A DNA stretch of 64,000 nt from contig CAUJHO010000001.1 in NCBI GenBank assembly GCA_963205025.1, positions 1-64,000 on the forward strand. Direction: 5' to 3'. Numbering within the stretch: position 1 is the first letter of the stretch; every line of letters begins with the position of its first letter. Below the pieces are notes generated by a model. It searched no databases and was not told the origin of the DNA. It saw only the letters and a list, made by a program, of their open reading frames with translations. The stretch is from Pseudomonadota bacterium (GTDB lineage: Bacteria > Pseudomonadota > Alphaproteobacteria > Caulobacterales > Caulobacteraceae). Of the stretch, positions 29,133-37,836 are shown in pieces. The position numbers were made by a program, and so were the translations under genes.

Positions 29133-30200
29133 TCAGAAGCCCGGAACTTCGAGGCTCCTTGGCCAGAACACGCACGCCACCTTGAACAGCGTCCCCATCT
29201 GGTCCGGTGCCGTCAGCCGCGCCAGCTGCCGCGCGATGACCGGTTCCGCTTCGGGCCGACCTTCGGACAGCCGCGCCGCTCGCGCCTCGATCCCCAGCGA
29301 TCGCAAAAAATCGCCCTGGCCCCGACACCCCGTGACGTCAGCCCCGGCCTTGACGGCGGCGGCCATCACGGCGGGAAAGTCCGCCCACATCGTCACATCG
29401 GCCTCTCCGGGCCGGCTCAGCGGATCGACCTTCTCGTGACGGATCAGGGCCTGGAGCGTGTCGCCCGCCTCGGGCCGGTCGCGGCCATAGTCGATCAACA
29501 GGGCCGCGCCGCCGTGGGCCTTGACCAGTTCGGCACAGACCGTCCCGAACGTCGCCTGCTGGCCGGCGATCTCGAACACCTGGTTGACCGCCACCTCGAA
29601 CTCGGGCCGGGCGAAGCGATCCACAATCCGGGCATGGCCGAACATCAGCTCGCCGGCCTCATCGACGCCCACGCGCCGCTCGGCCCAGCCGTCCTCGGTG
29701 CGGACGTACTGGCGGGCCGGCAGGCAATCCAGCACCTCATTGGCGATCAGGATGACCGGCGCGTCCGGCTCGAAGGCCTCCAGCGCCCGCACCCAGCGCG
29801 GCTCGACGTCGCTGCGGGCCAGCATCCGCGCCTGGGCTTCACGCAGGGGCCCCGACGGCTCGATCAGCACCAGATCCAGCGCCTGAACAAAGGCCGGATC
29901 AATGTGGGCGGCTCTCAGCGCATCACTGATCAGGGTGCCGTCGCCGGGCCCGACCTCGATCAGATGGATGCGGTCCGGTGCCCCCAGCCGCCGCCAGGTC
30001 TCCAGCGCCCACAGGCCGATCAGTTCACCGAACATCTGGCTGACCAGCGGAGCCGTGATGAAGTCGCCGCCTGCCCCCAGGCGCGGTCGCGTCGCATAGT
30101 AGCCGTCCTGCGGATCGTGCAGACAGCGCGTCACATAGTCGGCGACGGTGATCGGGCCGGATTCGCGGATGTCGCGGACCAGCCGGTCCTTCAGGCTCAT
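29133..30200 (-). CDS. MidA/NDUFAF7-family SAM-dependent methyltransferase
   Basis: From ATG 30200 (MSLKDRLVRDIRESGPITVADYV) it has 355 residues. Family motifs are CLHDPQDGYYATRPRLGAGGDFITAPLVSQMFGE, the SAM-binding IEVGPGDGTLISDAL, and IANEVLDCLPARQY. The mitochondrial homologue NDUFAF7 dimethylates an arginine of complex I during assembly, so a role in respiratory complex assembly is possible; the bacterial target is not shown by the sequence. It overlaps the lgt stop by 4 nt (ATGA), so the two are translationally coupled. Confidence 0.88.
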   Translation of the reverse strand: MSLKDRLVRDIRESGPITVADYVTRCLHDPQDGYYATRPRLGAGGDFITAPLVSQMFGELIGLWALETWRRLGAPDRIHLIEVGPGDGTLISDALRAAHIDPAFVQALDLVLIEPSGPLREAQARMLARSDVEPRWVRALEAFEPDAPVILIANEVLDCLPARQYVRTEDGWAERRVGVDEAGELMFGHARIVDRFARPEFEVAVNQVFEIAGQQATFGTVCAELVKAHGGAALLIDYGRDRPEAGDTLQALIRHEKVDPLSRPGEADVTMWADFPAVMAAAVKAGADVTGCRGQGDFLRSLGIEARAARLSEGRPEAEPVIARQLARLTAPDQMGTLFKVACVFWPRSLEVPGF

Positions 30201-31060
30201 GCGCCGGCGTAAGGCGGGTTCTTGCGCGCCCGCCACATCAGCCAGACCCCCACCACGATCATCGGGATCGACAGCAGCATCCCCATGGTCAGGCCGCCTT
30301 GCAGGGCCTGGGGCATGAAGGAATCCGGTTCGCGCACCGTCTCAAGACAGGCGCGGATGAGGCCGTAACCGAGCAGGAACAGCCCCGTCACATAGCCGGG
30401 CTTGGCCAGCAGCTTCAGCTTCCACACCGCGACCCACAGGAGCAGGAACAGGCCGATCCCCTCCAGGCCCGCTTCATAGAGCTGGCTCGGGTGACGGGGC
30501 AGATCTCCAGCCGGACAGATACCGTTGTAGGTGGTCAGGATCTTGGGATTGCAGAAAACCATCCCGAACGGCCCATCGGTCACCCGACCCCACAGCTCGC
30601 CGTTGATGAAGTTGGCGATCCGCCCGAAGAATAGGCCGAACGGCACAGCCGGGGCGACCAGGTCGCCGAGCCGGAGAATGTCGATTTTCTGGGAGCGGGC
30701 GTAGAAATAGACCGCCAGGATCACGCCGATCGCCCCGCCGTGGAAGGCCATGCCGCCTTCCCAGATCTTGAGGATATCCAGCGGATTCGACCAAATCGGC
30801 GGATCCATCAGGGAGCCGTAGAACAGCACATAGCCGAGCCGTCCGCCGACGATGATGCCCAACGTGATCCACAGGATCAGATCGTCGATCTGGGCCGGGC
30901 TGGCCGGCGGCTTTCCGGGGGCCCACAGGTGGTCGCGCCGCGCCAGCATGACCGCATAGCGCCACCCCAGCAGGATGCCCGCGATATAGGCCAGGGCGTA
31001 CCAGCGGATGGCCAAAGGACCGACCTGGACCAGGATGGGATCAATCTCGGGGAACGTCAT
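30197..31060 (-). CDS. lgt: Prolipoprotein diacylglyceryl transferase
   Basis: An inner-membrane enzyme that transfers diacylglycerol from phosphatidylglycerol to the lipobox cysteine of prolipoproteins. The 287-residue, about seven-helix protein shows the family motifs IVGGRLGYVLFY, MAFHGGAIGV and RIANFINGELWGR (the Lgt signature with its essential Arg and Asn). Many predicted lipoproteins in this window would be substrates. It is the first gene of the three-gene minus-strand operon. Confidence 0.95.
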   Translation of the reverse strand: MTFPEIDPILVQVGPLAIRWYALAYIAGILLGWRYAVMLARRDHLWAPGKPPASPAQIDDLILWITLGIIVGGRLGYVLFYGSLMDPPIWSNPLDILKIWEGGMAFHGGAIGVILAVYFYARSQKIDILRLGDLVAPAVPFGLFFGRIANFINGELWGRVTDGPFGMVFCNPKILTTYNGICPAGDLPRHPSQLYEAGLEGIGLFLLLWVAVWKLKLLAKPGYVTGLFLLGYGLIRACLETVREPDSFMPQALQGGLTMGMLLSIPMIVVGVWLMWRARKNPPYAGA

Positions 31061-31118
31061 CCGACTCTCCGGCAGCGGTGGGTGACCTGACTTAGCAAGG
31101 CCAAACCGGACTGTCGCC

Positions 31119-31589
31119 TCACCAGTCGGGAGAAACCTCCGCCCCGTCGAAGATTTCCGCCAGCCGCGCCCGCGTGCCCCGGTTCAGATCGTCGGGCAGG
31201 GCGTCCAGGGCAAAGAAGCCGACCTCGGCGATCTCGTGTCGCGAAGTCAGTACGCCCGGATCAAAGGATTCGACCCTCATGACGGCGACGTGATCGCCCG
31301 GCATGAACCGCTCATTGGCGTGCACTGAGATCAGGACCGGGCGGGATTGCGCGACGAGGCCTGTTTCCTCAGCTAACTCCCGTATGGCAGCAGATTCCAG
31401 TGTTTCGCGCGCATCTACGCCGCCGCCTGGCAGATACCATCCGTCGAGATAGGTATGTCGTACCAGCAGCACGCGCCCTTGCTCGTCCTGAACCAGAACA
31501 CGCACGCCCAATGTCTTGGCGCGGGTCAAGCGCGACCAGAAAAAGAACATCGGCCTCGCGAAGGGCTCCAGGGTATTACGCCAGCTCAT
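31119..31589 (-). CDS. NUDIX hydrolase
   Basis: The product has 156 residues from ATG 31589 (MSWRNTLEPFARPMFFFWSR). The NUDIX box is complete: G56-G-V-D-A-R-E at about 56-62 and REL-AEETGL at 70-78. A hydrophobic N-terminal stretch (PMFFFWSRLTR) may contact the membrane. Substrate unknown; NUDIX enzymes clean up damaged nucleotides or signal dinucleotides. It is on the same strand as lgt, 58 bp upstream of it. Confidence 0.88.
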   Translation of the reverse strand: MSWRNTLEPFARPMFFFWSRLTRAKTLGVRVLVQDEQGRVLLVRHTYLDGWYLPGGGVDARETLESAAIRELAEETGLVAQSRPVLISVHANERFMPGDHVAVMRVESFDPGVLTSRHEIAEVGFFALDALPDDLNRGTRARLAEIFDGAEVSPDW

Positions 31590-31671
31590 GACCTCTGATA
31601 GCGGCAAGGCGGCTTGATCGTAAGGGCGAGCGGGCCTATCCGGGGGCATACGGATTTCTCGGAGCGCTCCC

Positions 31672-31752
31672 ATGCTGGCGATCGGCATCATTTTCGGCTT
31701 CATCGCCGTGATCGGCTTGTTCAACGTCGCCGAGTTCGGTCGGCTCGACTGA
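31672..31752 (+). CDS. 26-residue membrane peptide upstream of the SDR gene
   Basis: ATG 31672 opens a 26-codon frame whose product is one hydrophobic helix (MLAIGIIFGFIAVIGLFNVA) with a polar end (EFGRLD). A GGAG lies 8-11 nt upstream, and the TGA overlaps the ATG of the SDR gene (TGATG), so it is either a real small membrane protein or a translated leader that couples SDR synthesis. It is too short to assign to a family. Confidence 0.55.
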   Translation: MLAIGIIFGFIAVIGLFNVAEFGRLD

Positions 31753-32504
31753 TGGTCGCCGCGCGTGGCGCGGCGCTGGTTACTGGGGCCAGCCACCGAA
31801 TCGGCCGCGTCATCACCCTTGACCTGGCCCGTGCCGGTTTCGACGTCGCCGTCCACTATCGCTCGGACCCGCACGCCGCCGCCCAGGTCGTCGACCAGAT
31901 CGAGGCCGTTGGACGCCGAGCGATCGCGCTTCAGGCCGACCTGACCGACGAGACCGCCGCGCGAAACCTGGTGGCTGAGTCCGCCCGCTGGCTTGGCCCC
32001 CTCACAGTCCTGGTCAACTCGGCCTCGACCTTTGAGCCTGACGAGGCTGGGGCACCGGATCGCGCCACCTGGGATCGCCACTTCGAGACCAATCTGCGCG
32101 CACCGCTGGTGCTGGCCGAGGCCTTTGCCGACCAGGCCGGGCAGGGGGCGTCCATCGTCAACATCCTGGATCAGCGGGTCTGGAAGCCGACGCCCCGGTT
32201 CTTCTCCTACGGCCTGTCGAAATCGGCGCTGTGGGTCGCGACTCGAATGCTGGCGCAGGCCTGGGCCCCACGCATCCGGGTCAATGGTGTCGGGCCGGGG
32301 CCGACCCTGGCCTCCACCCATCAGGACGCCGAGACCTTTGCCGCCGAGGCCGCCGGCACCCTCATGGGACGCCCGGTGAACCCGGAAGAGATCGCCCAGG
32401 CGGTGCTGTACCTCGTGGGCGCACCGTCGGTGACGGGCCAGATGATCGCCGTCGATGCCGGCCAGCATCTGGGCTGGCGGACACCCGATGTGCTGGAGAC
32501 CTGA
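31752..32504 (+). CDS. SDR oxidoreductase, pteridine-reductase-like
   Basis: A 250-residue short-chain dehydrogenase from ATG 31752. The coenzyme motif is TGASHRIGRVIT (with Arg, favouring NADPH), followed by HYRSD, LVNSAS and the catalytic Y-x-x-x-K in FFSYGLSKSAL. The TGxxxRIG and the S-P pattern near PGPTLAS resemble pteridine reductase (PTR1/FolM). folB directly follows, so a role in reducing dihydro-pterins in folate metabolism is likely. This is inferred from similarity and context. Confidence 0.82.
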   Translation: MVAARGAALVTGASHRIGRVITLDLARAGFDVAVHYRSDPHAAAQVVDQIEAVGRRAIALQADLTDETAARNLVAESARWLGPLTVLVNSASTFEPDEAGAPDRATWDRHFETNLRAPLVLAEAFADQAGQGASIVNILDQRVWKPTPRFFSYGLSKSALWVATRMLAQAWAPRIRVNGVGPGPTLASTHQDAETFAAEAAGTLMGRPVNPEEIAQAVLYLVGAPSVTGQMIAVDAGQHLGWRTPDVLET

Positions 32505-32507
32505 GCC

Positions 32508-32873
32508 TTGAGTTCCGAGCCTATCCTCGACCACCTGACCGTCTTTGTGCGTGGCCTGACCGTCCAGGCCGCCATCGGCATCCACGATCATGAGCACGGT
32601 CGGACCCAACCTCTGATCCTTGATGTCGAGCTGGACCTGACCCCGCATCATGTCGATCGCCTGGCCGATACCTACAACTATGAGGCCGTTCGGGCGGCCG
32701 CTGCCGCGCTGGTGCAGGAGGGGCATATCGGCCTGGTCGAGACCTTTGCCGAGCGCCTGGCCCGGTCGCTGATGACGGATGACCGCGTTCGCTCGGTTCG
32801 GGTCAAGGTCGCCAAGCCCGAGGCCCTTGCCGGGGCCGAGGCGGCGGGCTGTTCGGTGACACTCAGCCGATGA
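32508..32873 (+). CDS. folB: Dihydroneopterin aldolase
   Basis: FolB splits dihydroneopterin to 6-hydroxymethyl-dihydropterin and glycolaldehyde in folate synthesis. The 121-residue protein has VQAAIGIHDHEHGRTQPLILDVEL at its start, the NYEAVRAAA segment, and a typical family end (VRVKVAKPEAL). The start is TTG 32508, 3 bp after the SDR stop. It is cotranscribed with the SDR gene. Confidence 0.92.
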   Translation: MSSEPILDHLTVFVRGLTVQAAIGIHDHEHGRTQPLILDVELDLTPHHVDRLADTYNYEAVRAAAAALVQEGHIGLVETFAERLARSLMTDDRVRSVRVKVAKPEALAGAEAAGCSVTLSR

Positions 32874-32934
32874 TCGACTGTCGCATTGCCGCCCCGCCTC
32901 GTGCCGGTTAGGGATAGGGCCGTGACGAGGACGT

Positions 32935-33960
32935 ATGGCCGAGCCTGAAGACCCCCAACCCCGTTTCGATGCCGCGCATCCGCACGACGATTTCGACGAC
33001 GATCTCGTCGGCTTTGCCTCGTCGCAGGCCCTGTTGGCCAGCCCGGTGCGCCCGTTGGTGCCGCCCGAACCTGCGAGGGTACCCGACCCGCCGGAGCTTG
33101 CGCCGCAGCCGGAGGTGACAGCAGACGCGGAACCGGCCGCGTTGATCTCGAGCGTGGCTTCCGGGCCGCTTGTGGAACTCGATCCCGCGCCAGAGCCGCA
33201 CCCGCAGCCGGACGCGGCGGTGATCGAGGCCCAGCTGGAGCCTGAACCGGACCGGACGGTCGAACCTGCGCCCGAGGCCCCGGCCGACGACATCTTCGAA
33301 TCGGCCGACGAACCGCCCGGGCAACAGCCGCAGGTGGTTCAGCCGCCAGTCATGCAGCCTGAGCTAGACTCCCCCGATCCGATGAGGGAGGCCAGGATGG
33401 AAACACCCGAGCCAGAAGGACCGAGTCCCGTGGGCCTGGCCGAGCCCGAGGCCCCCGTCCTGGCCGAGCCCGAGGCCCCCGTCCTGGCCGAGGTCGAGAC
33501 CCTGAGCCCCCGCCCCGAGGCGGCCCCGACCCCGCCCGCCGACGCCTTCGGGACCGCCTATGGCCAGCCCGGCGCGACCCGGTCCTTTGAGCGCCGGCCG
33601 AGCCGCCGGGATCCGGGCATTACCTCTGACGGCGATGCCCGGCTCAGCCTGGCCGTCTATGTCTTGCTGATTGCGGCGGCGGTCTCCGTCGGCCTGACCG
33701 TCGTTCTGGCGCTGTTTCTCGCCTGGACGGGCCAGTTCCTGGTTCAGGGCTGGACCCGCTCCCATCTGGAGTACCAGCTTCGTACCAGCCTGATCGGGGT
33801 CATCGCGGGCATTGTCGGCGTCGTCACCTTCCCGGTCGGCCTGGGCGTTTTCGTCCTCAGCGCGACCGTGATCTGGGTCGTGGTGCGCGGAGCCGCCGGC
33901 CTGGCGAAGCTGCTTCGCCATGAAGAAATTCGAGATCCCCGGACCTGGAAGCTGCCATGA
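32935..33960 (+). CDS. Proline/glutamate-rich protein with C-terminal membrane domain
   Basis: The product has 341 residues. About 230 N-terminal residues are disordered-looking and very rich in Pro, Glu and Ala, with acidic clusters (HDDFDDDL); residues around 170-190 hold a tandem EPEAPVLA repeat encoded by two copies of a 24-bp unit. The C-terminal ~110 residues have two to three transmembrane helices and the GW.RSHLEYQLRT motif of DUF4870-like membrane proteins. The next gene encodes a related membrane domain without the disordered part, and overlaps this one by 4 nt. Confidence 0.75.
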   Translation: MAEPEDPQPRFDAAHPHDDFDDDLVGFASSQALLASPVRPLVPPEPARVPDPPELAPQPEVTADAEPAALISSVASGPLVELDPAPEPHPQPDAAVIEAQLEPEPDRTVEPAPEAPADDIFESADEPPGQQPQVVQPPVMQPELDSPDPMREARMETPEPEGPSPVGLAEPEAPVLAEPEAPVLAEVETLSPRPEAAPTPPADAFGTAYGQPGATRSFERRPSRRDPGITSDGDARLSLAVYVLLIAAAVSVGLTVVLALFLAWTGQFLVQGWTRSHLEYQLRTSLIGVIAGIVGVVTFPVGLGVFVLSATVIWVVVRGAAGLAKLLRHEEIRDPRTWKLP

Positions 33961-34337
33961 CCGACGCCCGCGACCATGACCTTGTGGCCGAAGAGGGCCG
34001 CCCGGCCGCCGCCGTCGTCTGGGTGCTCTATATCCTCAGCATCCCGTCGGTCGGGGCGCTGGCGATCGTCGGCCTGATCGTCGCCTATGTCGCGCGGGGA
34101 ACCGCACGCGGCTGGATCGTCAGCCACTTCGATCAACAGGTCCGCATCTTCTGGCAGTCGTTCTGGTGGCACATCCTGCCGTGGATCGTCGTGGCGATCA
34201 TTACGGTGGCGGCCGGCCCCGTGGGGTTGGTCGCGATTATCATCCCATTGGCGATCAACGTCATTCTGTTTGTCTGGTTCACGGTCAAGAGCGTGTTTGG
34301 CCTGATCAGTCTGCTCCAGGCCAAACCCGTCTCCTGA
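33957..34337 (+). CDS. DUF4870-like membrane protein
   Basis: A 126-residue protein with three predicted helices (about 18-45, 65-85 and 90-115) and the motif GWIVSHFDQQVRIFWQSFWW that resembles the GWTRSHLEYQLRTSLIG of the preceding gene, so the two are paralogous. Start and stop overlap the previous gene (ATGA). Function unknown; possibly one membrane complex. Confidence 0.75.
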   Translation: MTDARDHDLVAEEGRPAAAVVWVLYILSIPSVGALAIVGLIVAYVARGTARGWIVSHFDQQVRIFWQSFWWHILPWIVVAIITVAAGPVGLVAIIIPLAINVILFVWFTVKSVFGLISLLQAKPVS

Positions 34338-34344
34338 GAGGCGG

Positions 34345-34962
34345 CTAGCCGCCGGCGGTCGCTGCGGCGGCCTGCGCCTGCATGTCGTTGATGTTGATGC
34401 GGGTCCCCAGACCGGGGACCTCGATGTCGCCGGCGCGCCAACCTTCGGGGCAGGCCCCCTGGTATTGCGCCGTCGTGACGACCTGGGTGGTGCCGTTCAT
34501 GGCGGCCATGGACGACCCGCTCGTGGTCACGGTTGCCTCCATGCGATAGGCGGTCTGGAAGTCACCGGTCAGGCTCCCGACCGTTTCGGTGACGCCCCCG
34601 CCTCCGGCGTCGCAGCGGCTGGTGAAGCCGAAGCCGTCCGGCGTGCGGGTAACATTCTGGGTGCAGTCCTCGGAATGGGCAGACGGCCCCGAGCCGACGT
34701 TCAGGGCCGTCATCTGCTCGTCGAAACAGACGCGGCTGGTCACGGACGAACCCTGGCCGCCCGGGAATGAGGCGGTGGTCTGCCACAGGCCCGCCCGGAC
34801 GCGCGCATCGACCGTGTCGGAGGCGGCGCTGGAGGCCGGGTCGGCGGCACCCTCGGCGCTCGGGCTACCGGCGTCGGTGCTCTCGGAAGCGCCGCCGGAT
34901 GCCTCGCAGGCGGCCAGGGCGAAGGTTGCCATCAAGGCGGTGCAGGTGGCCAGGGTCTTCAT
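34345..34962 (-). CDS. DUF3617-like lipoprotein
   Basis: From ATG 34962 (MKTLATCTALMATFALAAC, lipobox LAAC, lipidation at C19) it has 205 residues; a GGAGG lies upstream. The mature part opens with a Ser/Ala/Asp-rich linker, then a domain with conserved cysteines (SRVCFDEQM, SEDCTQ, SRCDAG, GACPEGW) and RAGLWQTT, which fits DUF3617 proteins. The role of that family is unknown. The divergent gene at 35098 shares the upstream region. Confidence 0.78.
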   Translation of the reverse strand: MKTLATCTALMATFALAACEASGGASESTDAGSPSAEGAADPASSAASDTVDARVRAGLWQTTASFPGGQGSSVTSRVCFDEQMTALNVGSGPSAHSEDCTQNVTRTPDGFGFTSRCDAGGGGVTETVGSLTGDFQTAYRMEATVTTSGSSMAAMNGTTQVVTTAQYQGACPEGWRAGDIEVPGLGTRININDMQAQAAAATAGG

Positions 34963-35097
34963 GGGAAAGGTCCTCCACGGCGGCCGCTTTCGGCCAGCCC
35001 AACTGTCGTCAAACACCGTCAGGATCAGGCAGGTCCCTGACAGGATAACAAGGTTCATGCTTAACGGTGTCAAAGGCAAGGGCTGGAGGAGAATCGT

Positions 35098-36225
35098 ATG
35101 CAAACCAGACACTACGTCGCAGGCGCTGTCGCGGCGCTGCTAACCGTCGCAGCGGGGCCGACCCTGGCCCAGCAACTGATCGCGCCCGACAGCACGGTCT
35201 CTGGGACCCTGGATCGCCGCGACCCGGTGTCGTCCACGGGCGGTCGCTTCGACCGTTGGCGCGTCGATGCCTACGCCGGGGAGCTGGTGGTTCTGCGGAT
35301 GGACTCCGGCGACATCGATTCCGTGATCCAGATCGGTCGGACCGGGCCTGGCGGGCAGTTTCACCAACTGGCGACGGACGATGACGGGGCCGGCTATCCC
35401 AATTCCCTGCTGCAGTTCCAGGCTGTCGAGGGCGGTACCTATGAGGTCCGTGCGACCAGCTTCGGGACTGATTCCTTCGGCGGCTACAGCCTCAGCCGCT
35501 CCAGCCATTGGGTCGACACCAGCGGCGGCGGTGGCATGACCCCGCTTCCCCTCGATGTGGGCGGCTATATCGACCTGGACGATCCGGTCGATGCCGATGG
35601 CCGCCACTACGAGGCCTGGCGCGTCCAACTCACCAACCAGCAGGTGATCCGTATCCGCCAGCAGTCCGATACGCTGGACTCCTGGGTCATGCTCGGCGTC
35701 CTTGGGGCCGATGGTGAATGGATCGGCCTGTTCCACGACGACGATTCCGGCGGTGAGCTGAACTCGGAATTCGTCTATCAGTCGGTCGCCAACGACGTCT
35801 TCGAGGTCCGGGCCTCGACCTATTCGCCCGGAGGCAGCGGCCCCTATCGCCTGATCGTCGAGGACGTCTCGGCCACGGCCGACGGCGGCATGAGCGCGGG
35901 CATGATCACCGGCGGCTGGCTGTCCACCACCGACAACTACACCGACGGCACCTATACCGAGTACCGCACCTTCTATGCGGTGGCCGGCCAGACCGTGACC
36001 GCGACCCTGCGGTCCAGCGAGTTCGATGCCTATCTTCGCGTCGGGCAATGGTCGGACGGCGCGTTCCACGAGATGTGGCGCGACGATGATTCCGGAGGCG
36101 GTGACACCGGTTTTGATGCCCAGACGACCTTCGTGGCCCCTTATACGGGCCTCTACACAGCAGCCCTGACCAGCTTCGGCGACGGGGAAGAGGGTCTGTT
36201 CAGCTTCGAGGTCCAGGCCTACTAG
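35098..36225 (+). CDS. Secreted protein with three PPC-like beta repeats
   Basis: The product has 375 residues with a signal peptide (MQTRHYVAGAVAALLTVAAGPTLAQQ). It consists of three related ~110-residue beta-rich units (about 30-135, 150-260 and 270-375), each ending in a calcium-site-like acidic turn (ATDDDGAGYPNS, HDDDSGGELNS, RDDDSGGGDTG) and a YEVRA/FEVRA/YTAAL-type strand, as in bacterial pre-peptidase C-terminal domains. No protease domain is attached. The RBS is strong (GGAGGAG). A hairpin follows the gene. Confidence 0.78.
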   Translation: MQTRHYVAGAVAALLTVAAGPTLAQQLIAPDSTVSGTLDRRDPVSSTGGRFDRWRVDAYAGELVVLRMDSGDIDSVIQIGRTGPGGQFHQLATDDDGAGYPNSLLQFQAVEGGTYEVRATSFGTDSFGGYSLSRSSHWVDTSGGGGMTPLPLDVGGYIDLDDPVDADGRHYEAWRVQLTNQQVIRIRQQSDTLDSWVMLGVLGADGEWIGLFHDDDSGGELNSEFVYQSVANDVFEVRASTYSPGGSGPYRLIVEDVSATADGGMSAGMITGGWLSTTDNYTDGTYTEYRTFYAVAGQTVTATLRSSEFDAYLRVGQWSDGAFHEMWRDDDSGGGDTGFDAQTTFVAPYTGLYTAALTSFGDGEEGLFSFEVQAY

Positions 36226-36239
36226 ACCGGACAACGGCC

Positions 36240-36263
36240 CAGCCCTCCCGCAACGGGGGGCTG
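36240..36263 (+). terminator. Hairpin after the PPC-repeat gene
   Basis: CAGCCCTCCC pairs with GGGGGGCTG around a short loop, 15 bp after the stop codon. There is no T-tract, so intrinsic termination is only possible, not certain. It also lies upstream of putP. Confidence 0.5.
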
Positions 36264-36297
36264 GCGCCGGCCCGTCTCCTGCTGATACGCAAGGGGC

Positions 36298-37806
36298 ATG
36301 GAAACCGGTACCCTGATCGCCCTCGGGCTCTATTTCGCGCTGATGCTGGGCATCGGCATCTGGTCGTGGCGTCGCAGCACCAGCGATGTCTCGGGCTATA
36401 TGCTCGGCGGGCGCCAGCTCGGCCCGGCCGTCTCGGCCCTGTCGGCCGGGGCCTCGGACATGAGCGGCTGGATCCTCATGGGCCTGCCGGGAGCCATGTA
36501 TCTGACCGGCCTGTCGTCGGGCTGGATCGCGGTGGGGCTGCTGATCGGGGCCTGGGCCAACTATCAGGTCGTGGCCCCGCGCCTGCGCGTCTATACCCAG
36601 GTGGCCAACGACTCGATCACCCTGCCGGACTTCTTCGACAACCGGTTCCAGGATGGGACGCGCCTGCTGCGGATCGTCTCGGCGGTGGTCATCGTGACCT
36701 TCTTCACCCTCTATACTTCGTCGGGCATGGTGGCCGGCGGCAAGCTGTTCCAGTCGGCCTTCGGCTTCGACTACGCCTGGGGCCTGTGGATCACGGCGGG
36801 CGTCGTGCTGGCCTACACCATGATCGGCGGCTTCATGGCCGTCAGCCTGACCGACTTCGTTCAGGGCTGCATCATGTTCGTGGCCCTGATCCTGGTGCCG
36901 GTGGTGGCGCTGGGCCATGTCGGCGGCATCAGTGGGGCGGCCGAGACCATCCGCAGCATCGATCCGGCGCGGCTGGATCTGTTCCAGGGCTTCACCCTTC
37001 TGGGCACCATCTCGGCCCTGGCCTGGGGCCTGGGCTATTTCGGCCAGCCGCACATCATCGTGCGTTTCATGGCGGTGCGCTCGGTGCGCGACATTCCGAC
37101 CATGCGCAACATCGGCATGAGCTGGATGCTGGTGACCCTGGTCGGGGCCATGGCCACGGGCCTGGCCGGCCTGGCCTATGCCACCCGCACCGGCCTGGCG
37201 ATCACAGACCCCGAGACCATCTTCATCGTGCTGTCGGATGTGCTGTTTGATCCGCTGATCACGGGCTTCTTGCTGGCGGCGATCCTGGCGGCGATCATGT
37301 CGACCATCTCCTCGCAGCTGCTGGTTTCGTCCAGCTCCCTGACCGAAGACTTCTACGCCACCTTCTTTCGCCGCAACGCCTCCCAGGGCGAGCTGGTGAC
37401 GGTGGGCCGCTTGGCCGTGCTGGCGGTGGCCCTGGCGGCGATCTTTCTGGCCTACAGCCCTGACAGCAATGTCCTGGGCCTGGTCAGCCAGGCCTGGGCC
37501 GGCTTCGGCGCGGCCTTCGGCCCCCTGGTGATCCTCAGCCTGACCTGGCGGCGCATGACCCGCGCCGGGGCCCTTGCCGGCATGATCGTCGGGGCCGCGA
37601 CCGTACTGATCTGGATCTATGCCCCGCTCGGCCCCGACGGCGGCAGCCTGTCCAGGGTCATCTACGAAATGGTCCCCGGCTTCGTGCTCAGCTTCCTGGC
37701 CATCGTCATCGTCAGCCTGATGGGCAAGGCGCCGTCGGATGCCATCGCCGCCGCCTTCGATGCCGTCGATGCCGAGGTGAAGGGCGCGGATACCGCCGCA
37801 AGCTGA
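36298..37806 (+). CDS. putP: Sodium/proline symporter
   Basis: A 502-residue solute:sodium symporter (SSS family), with 12-13 hydrophobic helices. It has the early R-S-T-S-D.SGYMLGGRQLGP and LSAGASDMSGWILMGLPGA motifs typical of PutP, the WGLGYFGQPHIIVRFMA signature, and ISSQLLVSSSSLTEDFY around residue 340. It imports proline with Na+ across the inner membrane. The acidic tail ends before a region of decayed genes. Confidence 0.93.
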   Translation: METGTLIALGLYFALMLGIGIWSWRRSTSDVSGYMLGGRQLGPAVSALSAGASDMSGWILMGLPGAMYLTGLSSGWIAVGLLIGAWANYQVVAPRLRVYTQVANDSITLPDFFDNRFQDGTRLLRIVSAVVIVTFFTLYTSSGMVAGGKLFQSAFGFDYAWGLWITAGVVLAYTMIGGFMAVSLTDFVQGCIMFVALILVPVVALGHVGGISGAAETIRSIDPARLDLFQGFTLLGTISALAWGLGYFGQPHIIVRFMAVRSVRDIPTMRNIGMSWMLVTLVGAMATGLAGLAYATRTGLAITDPETIFIVLSDVLFDPLITGFLLAAILAAIMSTISSQLLVSSSSLTEDFYATFFRRNASQGELVTVGRLAVLAVALAAIFLAYSPDSNVLGLVSQAWAGFGAAFGPLVILSLTWRRMTRAGALAGMIVGAATVLIWIYAPLGPDGGSLSRVIYEMVPGFVLSFLAIVIVSLMGKAPSDAIAAAFDAVDAEVKGADTAAS

Positions 37807-37836
37807 CACGCCGGCCTTGCGTACACGCCTGACACT

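Noticed and set aside
31590..33293. Long N-terminal extension of the NUDIX gene at 31119
   Set aside because: The extra 568 codons are opposite the SDR, folB and proline-rich genes; ATG 31589 gives the normal family length.
35140..37809. 889-codon minus-strand frame over the PPC protein and putP
   Set aside because: It covers two well-supported plus-strand genes and is His/Gln/Gly-rich in the way of shadow frames.
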